Origin: Calditrichota bacterium
GTDB taxonomy: Bacteria; Zhuqueibacterota; Zhuqueibacteria; Thermofontimicrobiales; Thermofontimicrobiaceae
Reading direction: 5' to 3'
NCBI GenBank assembly: GCA_013152715.1
Contig: JAADFU010000180.1
Location: 1,594-59,642 of the forward strand
Length of the DNA: 58,049 bases
The notes beneath the pieces are model-generated. The model worked only from the letters and a program-made list of their open reading frames with translations. It did no database searches and had not been told where the DNA came from. A program made the translations under genes and the position numbers. Positions 16,694 through 24,618 of the stretch are shown here, one piece after another. The stretch's first letter is position 1; every line of letters starts with the position of its first letter.

Positions 16694-18067
16694 TTAATTC
16701 AACTTCGCAAACTGAAACGGAAAAACAAAAGTCACATTTCCCGAGGCAATGGGTTTGAATTTGAGGCGTTTTACCAGAGAAAGAATCTCGCGCTCCATGG
16801 GCGCATAGTTCAGTGTCGATTCGATCACGCGGGCGGATATCACATGTCCGTTCGCGGCGATGGTGAATTCGATGGAGACTTTGCCGCGCAGCGTCGGTTT
16901 GATTTTCAAATATTTGTTGTAAATGTAAGTAATTTGCCCCTGCCGCGCATTGACGGTCTGGAACACGGATTCTTCAGAACGGTAGCCGAGTGCTTCGGCG
17001 CTTCCCTTCGTGGCGGTGGGCTTAACCAGATCGACGACAGTTCTCTTTTTCAATTTTAGATTGGGCATGGCCACCGTCTCGTCCATGGAGGACAGAATGT
17101 CATCGATGCCGCCAGTGCCGCCGGTACCGATTAATTGATCTAATGGGTCTTCAGCATCTTTGGTGTTGTTTTTGCCCACTTTCAAATTTGTGCCGCCGCC
17201 AAGTATGTTATTCAAATCAGCTACCAGACCCTTGTCGACTAAGGCGTCGATGATAGAACTCGATTTGCTTGCCGCGCCGGAACTGGTACTTCCGATGACT
17301 CCCAGCAAGCCTTTGGATGCCACGCGATTCCCGCGGCCTGAAGATCGTCTGTTTGATTTCCGTCCGCTTGCTTTGTTAGATTTATCGGATTTGCTGTCCT
17401 TGGATTTATCCTTGCTCTCAGAAGCCCCGGCGCCGGAGGCGCTATTGGCTGTTCCCTGATTTAAAATTTCTTCCGGCGGTTTAGGAATGAAGCGCGCCAG
17501 GCGTTCCGGTACTTTTTCAATGTCGATTTCTTTTTTGGGCGCCACCTGGTAATCTTTCAAAGCGTACATGACAAGAATGTTCAGCGTTAATAAAAATAAA
17601 AATATCGACTTAAATAAAAGGTCGGAACCCAGAGTATTGAGCGTCGCGCGCGTCCACGAGAAAACGGGCGATTTGAGCGGCATTGTTTGTCTTGGCTGGA
17701 CATATTGAAAAGAAAATTCAATTTTAGTGTCGCCAACCGTCACGTAGCCCTGCTTTTGCGGCGTTAATTTGATCAAATAGGAATCGCCGTGACGCGGCAA
17801 AATATCGTGGCGAATTAACTCGGTAATGTTCAACGAGGAGCTATTCAGCGAAATTTCGCCTTTGACGAACGGTTTGACGTTCAAAATGTAATAGCCGTTT
17901 TGCTGGTCAAACAATACATGTTGTTTAGGATATTCAGTGCCGTAGAGAATCAAATTGTTAGCGCCGCTCTGACCGACAGAGAATTGTTTACCTTTGGACA
18001 AGACATATTGCCTGGTCTGGTTGGAACGACTTATGTTTAAAACGAGATATTTATTTTTTCCTGCCAT
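16694..18067 (-). CDS. FHA-like / transmembrane / TonB-C fusion protein (AgmX/PglI, GltG-like)
   Basis: A 457-residue protein with an unusual build. Residues about 20-120 resemble a forkhead-associated fold (FSVGQ, PKQHVLF, RHGDSYLI, VGDTKIEF), but the phosphothreonine-contacting arginine and serine of canonical FHA (GR and SxxH) appear as GQ and PKQH, so phosphopeptide binding is doubtful. One transmembrane helix (about 153-170) follows, then a Ser/Lys/Gly-rich low-complexity periplasmic region (about 205-330), and a TonB-C-like terminal domain (about 370-457: GKVSIEFTIAANGHVISARVIEST, MEREILSLVKRLKFKPI) of the AgmX/PglI type. GltG and GltJ of the Myxococcus gliding machine have comparable layouts. 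It is the last gene of the eight-gene operon and should couple the ExbB/ExbD motor to periplasmic partners. Confidence 0.8.
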   Translation of the reverse strand: MAGKNKYLVLNISRSNQTRQYVLSKGKQFSVGQSGANNLILYGTEYPKQHVLFDQQNGYYILNVKPFVKGEISLNSSSLNITELIRHDILPRHGDSYLIKLTPQKQGYVTVGDTKIEFSFQYVQPRQTMPLKSPVFSWTRATLNTLGSDLLFKSIFLFLLTLNILVMYALKDYQVAPKKEIDIEKVPERLARFIPKPPEEILNQGTANSASGAGASESKDKSKDSKSDKSNKASGRKSNRRSSGRGNRVASKGLLGVIGSTSSGAASKSSSIIDALVDKGLVADLNNILGGGTNLKVGKNNTKDAEDPLDQLIGTGGTGGIDDILSSMDETVAMPNLKLKKRTVVDLVKPTATKGSAEALGYRSEESVFQTVNARQGQITYIYNKYLKIKPTLRGKVSIEFTIAANGHVISARVIESTLNYAPMEREILSLVKRLKFKPIASGNVTFVFPFQFAKLN

Positions 18068-18118
18068 TGAGTTCGAGTATTCGTTTTGAGTTTGATTGTT
18101 GTCTGCCTTTTGATCGTG

Positions 18119-18643
18119 TCACTCCGGCTTATTAACCGCTAGCATGATGTCATTGAAGCCGATTCTGCCGCACGTGTACATGATTTTTTTAATAATCAAA
18201 TACGGCAATTCCTTATCGGCCTGAATGGAGATTTTTCCGGTGAAGCCGATATCCGTGTGTATTTCGCCAATTTTCTCGCTGATGTGTCGTTTCATTTTCA
18301 GGTCATTGAGCAAAGCGGGAATGAGCAATTGATTCGATCGCATCACATCAGCCACTTTAGCAATGGACCGTCCGTCTAATAAAATCATTTCATTGGTGAC
18401 AACAATGATGGACGTTGTTTCCGGCGTTTTCTGCGCAGTGGAATTGGGCAGTTTCAAGTCCGGAGCGACAGACATGATCTGGCCTTCCGCAGAATAGCTT
18501 TTCAGTAGGAAAACCAGCAGAATGGTGAACATGTCGATCATCGACGTCAATTTTAAAGCAAAACTTGTTTGCCGTTTTTTGCGACGGCTGCTCACGACGT
18601 GAAATGTAAAATCGTTTGGCGTTTGTGGGAAACTTTTCATCAT
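18119..18643 (-). CDS. ExbD/TolR protein (envelope operon, second copy)
   Basis: A 174-residue ExbD/TolR with a longer basic N-terminus (SSRRKKRQTSFALK) than usual, a transmembrane helix with the membrane aspartate in LTSMIDMFTILLVFLL, and a periplasmic domain ending GKISIQADKELPYLIIKKIMYTCGRIGFNDIMLAVNK. It begins 26 bases after the preceding exbD; two consecutive ATGs are possible starts and no good ribosome binding site is seen, so coupling is likely. It pairs with the neighbouring ExbD inside the ExbB channel. Confidence 0.88.
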   Translation of the reverse strand: MMKSFPQTPNDFTFHVVSSRRKKRQTSFALKLTSMIDMFTILLVFLLKSYSAEGQIMSVAPDLKLPNSTAQKTPETTSIIVVTNEMILLDGRSIAKVADVMRSNQLLIPALLNDLKMKRHISEKIGEIHTDIGFTGKISIQADKELPYLIIKKIMYTCGRIGFNDIMLAVNKPE

Positions 18644-18669
18644 TTTTTATGACCATTCAAAATATTATT

Positions 18670-19128
18670 TTAACCTGAAAGAGAGACGTTCGGGAAGCCG
18701 GATTCGCGACAGCGATCCATGACCTGAACGATAATATCATATTTTACTCGCGCCGCCGGCGCAATGATGATGTCTTCGGCGTAAGAATATTTACTTTTGA
18801 TTTGTTTGAGTTGTTGAACCAATGGGGCATAATTATATTTATTTCCCACCCGGTTCACCGGATCAAATTTAAACCCCGGGCTTTTCAATTGAAAACCGGT
18901 TTCCTTGATCGCTAAAATAACAAGCACTAATTTTTTATTCTGCTGTACCTGTATTGTACGGTTCTTGCTCAGTGTCGGCAAAGAGAGCTCGATGACCGCA
19001 ATCCTCACAAATGCCGCCGTCAACAACAAGAAAGGAATCAATAGCAAAAAAATATTCATCACCGGGATAATGTTGACGTCTGAGTCTTCAGCGGTTCGAT
19101 CTCTCCCCAGGGATCTTTTCAGATTCAT
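18670..19128 (-). CDS. ExbD/TolR protein (envelope operon, first copy)
   Basis: A 152-residue ExbD/TolR: cytoplasmic N-terminus (SLGRDRTAEDSDVNIIPVMNIF), a transmembrane helix (about 24-44) and a periplasmic domain ending in DIIVQVMDRCRESGFPNVSLSG. The helix carries VNIIPVMNIFLLLIPFLLL: the usual membrane aspartate of ExbD/TolR appears replaced by asparagine (N28), suggesting that only one of the two ExbD-like subunits in this operon is protonatable. The start is two bases after the exbB stop, so the two are translationally coupled. Confidence 0.85.
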   Translation of the reverse strand: MNLKRSLGRDRTAEDSDVNIIPVMNIFLLLIPFLLLTAAFVRIAVIELSLPTLSKNRTIQVQQNKKLVLVILAIKETGFQLKSPGFKFDPVNRVGNKYNYAPLVQQLKQIKSKYSYAEDIIIAPAARVKYDIIVQVMDRCRESGFPNVSLSG

Positions 19129-19130
19129 GT

Positions 19131-19769
19131 TTATTTGCCTTTGCTATTATTTTTCAGTAAAATCAACTTGCTGTAAACGCGCGCCACGTTTTGATTGATT
19201 TCGTCGATCAGTTCGTTTGTTTTTTCCTGAATGACCGAATAGGCAATCATGCACGGGATGGCTGAAATTAACCCGAAAGCGGTGGTATTCATTGCCTGGG
19301 AGATACCGCCGGACAACAGAGTCGCTTTCATGGAAGCGTCTGCGGTTGCCACGGCTTCGAACGAGGTGATGAGACCGAAAATTGTACCTAACAATCCCAA
19401 TAGCGTGGAGACGTTAGCGATTGTCGCCAAGTACGGCGTGCGTTTTTCCAGCTTGGGAATTTCCGCCAGCGCTGCTAATTCCAGCGCATTTTGAATTTCC
19501 GCGGGACTTTTTCCGGCTTCCTCAAGTCCGGCGCGGAGTACTTTGGGCAGCGCCGCGTTGGAAATACTGCAAAATTCCACGGCGCTTCTGATGTTTTTTT
19601 GATGAATGAAATCGAGCAAGCGGTGCATGAATGCCGCCGTATCGATGCGATTTCTTCCCAGAATAAAAATGGTGCGTTCAACCATAATGGCGATACCCGT
19701 AATCAATACCAGCAGAATAACGTACATGAACGGGCCACCGGATCTGAAGGAACTAATGATGAAATCCAA
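19131..19769 (-). CDS. ExbB/TolQ/MotA proton-channel protein (envelope operon)
   Basis: A 212-residue TolQ/ExbB protein with three predicted membrane helices (about 14-32, 118-142, 160-182) and the family region TPYLATIANVSTLLGLLGTIFGLITSFEAVA followed by GGISQAMNTTAFGLISAIPCMIAYSV. It starts with TTG at 19769, supported by AGGAGG eight bases upstream; no ATG precedes the first helix. With the two downstream ExbD genes it forms a second proton-driven motor, separate from the TonB operon set on the opposite strand. Confidence 0.92.
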   Translation of the reverse strand: MDFIISSFRSGGPFMYVILLVLITGIAIMVERTIFILGRNRIDTAAFMHRLLDFIHQKNIRSAVEFCSISNAALPKVLRAGLEEAGKSPAEIQNALELAALAEIPKLEKRTPYLATIANVSTLLGLLGTIFGLITSFEAVATADASMKATLLSGGISQAMNTTAFGLISAIPCMIAYSVIQEKTNELIDEINQNVARVYSKLILLKNNSKGK

Positions 19770-19828
19770 TTCCGAAACCTCCTGTTAGAAATTTACCAAC
19801 TCCTGTTACGACTCAGATGGAAGTCTTT

Positions 19829-20230
19829 TTACCACTGAATGTAATCTTTATTTTTAAGCGCTGATTTTTTTCGCTGCTTCAGATTAGCCTTTTCCACATT
19901 GCGAAAAATCAAATCAAAAAACTGGCGGTCGATTTTTAATCCGTCGACTTTAGGGTCGCTACCAGGTACGATGAAGACAGCTTGTGGCTTGGCAATTGAG
20001 CCGTAAATAGTGAGCTGCTTCTGGATGAATTTTTTTACCTGCGTGCTGGTGATGGTGTTGCTGCCTTTTTTGTGATCCTGATTTTGCGTTTGAGGGTTGT
20101 GAGCAGCAAACTTTGCGCCAGATTTCGGTTTGCTCTTTGCCAATGTTGACGTGAAAATCCCTGAAAAGATGATGGCAATTACAATTGCGAAACAAAATGC
20201 TCTGAGAATAATCCGCTTTTGCATTTTCAT
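19829..20230 (-). CDS. Small exported basic protein, unknown function
   Basis: A 133-residue protein with an N-terminal signal peptide or anchor (about 5-30, ending near TLAKSKPKSG), a basic, glutamine/asparagine-rich linker (about 34-60), and a conserved-looking C-terminal part rich in lysine (TSTQVKKFIQKQL, DGLKIDRQFFDLIFRNVEKA). No family was recognised. The start overlaps the stop of the large TPR gene by four bases (ATGA), so it is translationally coupled and surely part of the operon; a periplasmic role in the envelope machine is inferred from context only. Confidence 0.65.
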   Translation of the reverse strand: MKMQKRIILRAFCFAIVIAIIFSGIFTSTLAKSKPKSGAKFAAHNPQTQNQDHKKGSNTITSTQVKKFIQKQLTIYGSIAKPQAVFIVPGSDPKVDGLKIDRQFFDLIFRNVEKANLKQRKKSALKNKDYIQW

Positions 20231-23190
20231 TGATCATTCCTCTTGATCTGGTTCGTTGGCACGATTCTTTTTTGGTTCGACTGTTGTGAAAGCGCGGAAC
20301 TTTTGGCCATGCCTAAAACGAGCGAAAGCTGCTCTATTCGCTGTTTGGTCTTTTTGACCCACTCGTTTTGAATGTTGTTTCTCGATGCGTTTGTCAAATT
20401 CGCTTTGTAAATATCCAGCGCCTTTTGTCTCGCGGCGGCGACTTGCTTATTGATGGCCTGGAGATAGACTTCCTTTTCCTGATCCCGGTACTCTTCGGGG
20501 ACAGGGGCGCTCTCAATTGCCTGGGCTAATTCCTCAAAAGTCATGCCGGTTTTGAACAGGGACGCCGTGGTCCATTCAGCGATTTGATATTTGCCGGCGT
20601 CCACATAATTTTTTAATACGGTTTGCAAAAGTGCGGTTTTGCGTTTCATGGTGATGTCGAGCGGCGGCGCAATTTTTATTTGTTTATATTTCCCAAAATT
20701 AATTTCACCGATTAAAAATTGTGCCTTTGCTGGTAAATAATCTTCCACGCTTTTCCGCCGTCGTTTGAATTCCTGAAATTTTTCGATGGTTGCCTGAAAT
20801 TCGTTCAATGCGTTTGAGAAATCATTTTGATTGTATGAAATTTCACCAATCTTGTACAACGCTTCTATTATTTGATCCGGATTGGCATCGGGAAAACGAC
20901 TGACAAATTGCCGATACGTATTTTTGGCCTTGAACCATAATTCCAATTGTTCATAGCAATTAGCTGCGGCTAACAGGGCGCGAGACGCAAATTGCGAAGT
21001 CGGACATTCGTCCACAACGCGCATGTATTTGTCCGCAGCGTGGACCCAATCCTGCTTTTTTTCGTAGAGCAGCGCCGCTTTCATCAGCAGTTCGTCTTTG
21101 AAACTCACGTTTGGCTGTTCTTCAAGCATGCGCTCATAGGCGCGAACTGCTTTTTGTATGTCTTCCGCTTGTTCAAATTGACCGCCGGCTTCAAAAATTG
21201 CAGCTTTGGCAATTTGCTCGTCTTTTTCGCTGAACGCTAATCTCAAAAATTCAACCGCAGCCCTGGTCGGCTTTCCTTGTTTTTTTAGATTCTCCGCGTG
21301 TTTGAATTTGGCTGACGCTACCAATTTTTTGGATTTTTTCACAAAATTTGCAGAGTCCGGAAACGCGTCGGCCAGATTGTTGAACCATTTCTCAGATTTT
21401 TTATAGTCTCCCATTTTTAGGTAGCATTGAGCGACCATCTTGATGCATTGCCCATAATAAGGAGAAGAACGATATTTGGGATCGACTGTTTTTTTGTACA
21501 GCTTGACTGCCAAATCCCAGCGATCTAAATTGTATAGCGTCTCTGCAAATTTGATCAGTACGTCCAGCAAGTGTTCGCTTTGCGGTTGTTGCCGCACAAA
21601 ATCGTTGCAGGCGCGAATCAGGTTAAATTGCGTCTCGGAGGCGACCTTAATGGGAATAATTGACTCCGTGCCGCCGCCGACAAAATCTTCAATGTACAAT
21701 GTGATGCTATCCGAACTGGCGGTTTGACGACTCAAAATTTCGTAATAGGCCAAAATCCGGTTAAAAGCGGCAGTTTCGCGAAATTCATTTTCGCCGTAAA
21801 TTGTCATTACTTTGTAATATTCATCCGCGGCTTTGTCAAATTCCTGGATCGCGTAATAACATTCCGCCAGATAAAAATTTACGCGTGACGCGCGTTTGTT
21901 CGTGCGGAATTTTTTCAGGTACTCCTCGTATTTGTCAATGGCTTTGCGGTATTCGCTGGCTTGATTTTTTTTCTGCGCTTTTGACTGAAACTCCGCGCCG
22001 AGAGAGTACAACATCTCCTCGGACATGTTTACGGCGTTTTCTCTGACTTTAGTCCCTTGATGTTTTTTGAGCCACTCGCTGTCGGGACCATATTTTTCGA
22101 CAAAGACATTTTTTGCCTCTGTCGCCTGATCTTCGTTCAAGTCGGCTTCGTAGCATTGGATGATCTCATTTTGAATGCTCGGCGCGTCCGGATAGAATGG
22201 GTACAAATTGAGCAATGTCTGATAAACGTGGATAGCGTCCTGATAAAAATTTCGCTGTTTGTAAATTTCTCCCATTTTGAGCAACACGTCCACGGCGTAG
22301 CTTTGTGTGTCATCTCTACTCAAAATTTCTTCCAACGATTGTGGGCCGCGGTATTCTGTGAGAGAATGTGCGATGTACTCGATAGCTTCATTGCGAACGT
22401 CGGCTTTGGTTTTGCCCAACAGTTTCGTGTTTAACTTTTCCAGCAGCGAAATATCGCTGATGAGATAGACGAACGAGCTGATGGCGCTGGTGAAATCATT
22501 AATATTGTAGTATGACCAACCTAATTTGTACAAAGAATAGTTAAAATATGGATCGTCCCACCGATCCAAAAGGCGTTTGTATTCGTCGATTGCTTTTCGA
22601 AATTGTCTTTTGCTGAAATAATATTCGCCGAGACGGAAATGCGCCTCTGAAATGCGCGGGCTTTCCGGCGTTTCAAACACCAATTTTTGCAAATAATCTT
22701 TGGCTTTTTCCTGATTCCCCTCGTCGAGGTGGGAAATTGCCAATCTGTACAGTATTTTGTCTTTGTAAGGCAGATTGGGGTATTTTTCTAATAATTGATA
22801 ACACAGGTCAATCGTTTTTTGCAAATTAACGCGCGGCAATATGGGCTCGGCAAAAATTTTCCCCTTTTCAAATTTCACAATGTCTTCGTCATATTTTTTC
22901 ATTTTTAGCCTGAAATCGTACTGAGCTTTGCTGGCGTACAATTCGGCCAATTCAAACATCAGATAGGGGATAAACGGCTGATTCGGATATTTGGCAATCA
23001 TTTGTTCGTGGTGCAAAATTGTCGCCTTAACACTATTGATATCAATGCTGTTCGTGGTGTCCGAGGCCACATATTTTATCGGGAGCTGATCAATATTGTC
23101 CGGGTTAAATTTGCTCTGCGCAATAGCAAAATGCGAAATGAAAACGGTTGCTATGGCTAAAAATGTGATGATATATAATTTGCCCTTCAT
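20227..23190 (-). CDS. Large periplasmic TPR protein
   Basis: A 987-residue exported protein: signal peptide (about 1-24, ending AIAQS), then almost entirely tetratricopeptide-like helical repeats. At least ten recognisable units show patterns such as AHFRLGEYYFSKRQFRKAIDEYKRLL, LYKLGWSYYNINDFTSAISSF, AAFNRILAYYE and ALLAAANCYEQLELWFKAKNTY; they resemble the outer-membrane assembly TPR families (BamD/YbgF-like). It probably acts as a periplasmic scaffold. In the Myxococcus Glt cluster large TPR proteins (AgmK and others) play such a part. It starts 18 bases after the stop of the preceding TPR gene and overlaps the next gene by four bases. Confidence 0.85.
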   Translation of the reverse strand: MKGKLYIITFLAIATVFISHFAIAQSKFNPDNIDQLPIKYVASDTTNSIDINSVKATILHHEQMIAKYPNQPFIPYLMFELAELYASKAQYDFRLKMKKYDEDIVKFEKGKIFAEPILPRVNLQKTIDLCYQLLEKYPNLPYKDKILYRLAISHLDEGNQEKAKDYLQKLVFETPESPRISEAHFRLGEYYFSKRQFRKAIDEYKRLLDRWDDPYFNYSLYKLGWSYYNINDFTSAISSFVYLISDISLLEKLNTKLLGKTKADVRNEAIEYIAHSLTEYRGPQSLEEILSRDDTQSYAVDVLLKMGEIYKQRNFYQDAIHVYQTLLNLYPFYPDAPSIQNEIIQCYEADLNEDQATEAKNVFVEKYGPDSEWLKKHQGTKVRENAVNMSEEMLYSLGAEFQSKAQKKNQASEYRKAIDKYEEYLKKFRTNKRASRVNFYLAECYYAIQEFDKAADEYYKVMTIYGENEFRETAAFNRILAYYEILSRQTASSDSITLYIEDFVGGGTESIIPIKVASETQFNLIRACNDFVRQQPQSEHLLDVLIKFAETLYNLDRWDLAVKLYKKTVDPKYRSSPYYGQCIKMVAQCYLKMGDYKKSEKWFNNLADAFPDSANFVKKSKKLVASAKFKHAENLKKQGKPTRAAVEFLRLAFSEKDEQIAKAAIFEAGGQFEQAEDIQKAVRAYERMLEEQPNVSFKDELLMKAALLYEKKQDWVHAADKYMRVVDECPTSQFASRALLAAANCYEQLELWFKAKNTYRQFVSRFPDANPDQIIEALYKIGEISYNQNDFSNALNEFQATIEKFQEFKRRRKSVEDYLPAKAQFLIGEINFGKYKQIKIAPPLDITMKRKTALLQTVLKNYVDAGKYQIAEWTTASLFKTGMTFEELAQAIESAPVPEEYRDQEKEVYLQAINKQVAAARQKALDIYKANLTNASRNNIQNEWVKKTKQRIEQLSLVLGMAKSSALSQQSNQKRIVPTNQIKRNDQ

Positions 23191-23208
23191 GGCTATTTCC
23201 CGCTTGTG

Positions 23209-24600
23209 TTATTTTCCTCTGCTTGTCCCTAATTCCTTTAAAAACAAAGCCCGTGAGACCCCGTATTCTGCATATCCCCGCCAGTCTTTTCTTCTTTCAC
23301 GGCGCTCCACGATTTTACTCATGTCAGCAATTTGCTCTTGCATGTAAACGAGCTGATCTTTTTCCGCTCGCAAATTTTCGATCATTTTTTCGCGCACTTC
23401 CTTTAAGCGCTTTTTTTCAGCGAGCAGATAGTCCGGGATTTTCTGCCCACGGCCGTTCAAAGGAATAGCGTCAAGCAACTTTGTTTCTTCAATGAGTATT
23501 TTTACTTTTAAATCCTCGATGTGCCCCTGCTGATTTTTTAAATGATAGTTGACCTTTTGTACGAGAACCGGTAGGTCTTGACGCTCCGGAAAAATTTCAA
23601 AGATGCGCCTGTAAGAAGCAATAGCTTCATCGTACCGGCCGAGTGCGATGTAAGATTGACCTAATAGGAAATAGGATTCTTCCGCATTCTCGCTGTCGGG
23701 GTATTTTTTGATTAACTTATTCAAAATATGAATCACTTTCTCGTATTCATTCAATTTTAAATAGGCCCAGCCAAGTCCTAATAACGCATCCTGATAATTT
23801 TCATGGTCCTCTGCGACTGCCGACAGTTGACCCGTCGCCGCGTCGTATGCCTGCAGTTCGTAGTAAATGAGACCGAGGGTCAATCTGGCGTTATCCACAA
23901 TTTCGCGGCGCTCCGGGCTGATTATCGGCAGTGATGTGATCTTGCGAAAATAATCCACCGAAGTAGCGACGTTCGATTTTTTCAAATAACACAACGCGGC
24001 AGTATAGAGCGCGCTGGCGTAATATTCGCTGCGGCCATCTATTTTTTTGAGCACGCCGATGGCCATGTTGTAATTTTTAAGATAGTAATGGCATTGCCCC
24101 GCGAGATAGCTGGCTTCATTTAAAATTTTTCGATCGCGGGTTTTTTTAATCAACGCGTAATATACCCGCAACGCTTGTTTGTATTTACTTTGAGAATAAT
24201 AATTATTTTCCAATCCCAACAGCGCTTCGGCGATCATCGGACTTCGGGGATACTTTTTAATCAGATAGCCGTACAGTCTGGTCGATCCGGCGAATAATTC
24301 TTCCTGAAACAAGCATTTGCCCAGATAAGTTATCACGCGATCCAGCTTGTTGAATTGCGGGTAAAAATCCATGATGATGACCAATTCCTGCGCGGCTCTC
24401 CAATATTCGCCTTGCTTGTACAGTTTGACGCCGTTGCGGAAAGTTTTATTCGCGGCGCGTTCCATTTCTTTGTCGTTGCCGTTTTGTGGAAAAGAGCTCT
24501 GGGCAGCGTTTCCCTCAGCGAGAATAGCCGGCGAACGGGTCACAGCAAAGATGACCGAGCTAAAAATAATGAGCAATAGTATTTTTGAAGGCTGTTTCAT
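23209..24600 (-). CDS. Periplasmic TPR protein, smaller
   Basis: A 463-residue exported protein with a signal peptide (about 1-28, ending ILAEGN) and TPR repeats over about 45-350 (KTFRNGVKLYKQGEYWRAAQELVIIMDFYP, AEALLGLENNYYSQSKYKQALRVYYAL, EESYFLLGQSYIALGRYDEAIASYRRIFEIFP). The C-terminal 110 residues form a charged helical, probably coiled-coil tail (LLAEKKRLKEVREKMIENLRAEKDQLVYMQEQIADMSKIVERRE). It is the second gene of the operon, 18 bases after the beta-barrel gene. A role as periplasmic linker between barrel and motor is inferred. Confidence 0.85.
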   Translation of the reverse strand: MKQPSKILLLIIFSSVIFAVTRSPAILAEGNAAQSSFPQNGNDKEMERAANKTFRNGVKLYKQGEYWRAAQELVIIMDFYPQFNKLDRVITYLGKCLFQEELFAGSTRLYGYLIKKYPRSPMIAEALLGLENNYYSQSKYKQALRVYYALIKKTRDRKILNEASYLAGQCHYYLKNYNMAIGVLKKIDGRSEYYASALYTAALCYLKKSNVATSVDYFRKITSLPIISPERREIVDNARLTLGLIYYELQAYDAATGQLSAVAEDHENYQDALLGLGWAYLKLNEYEKVIHILNKLIKKYPDSENAEESYFLLGQSYIALGRYDEAIASYRRIFEIFPERQDLPVLVQKVNYHLKNQQGHIEDLKVKILIEETKLLDAIPLNGRGQKIPDYLLAEKKRLKEVREKMIENLRAEKDQLVYMQEQIADMSKIVERRERRKDWRGYAEYGVSRALFLKELGTSRGK

Positions 24601-24618
24601 AAGCTAAAATTGATCGGT

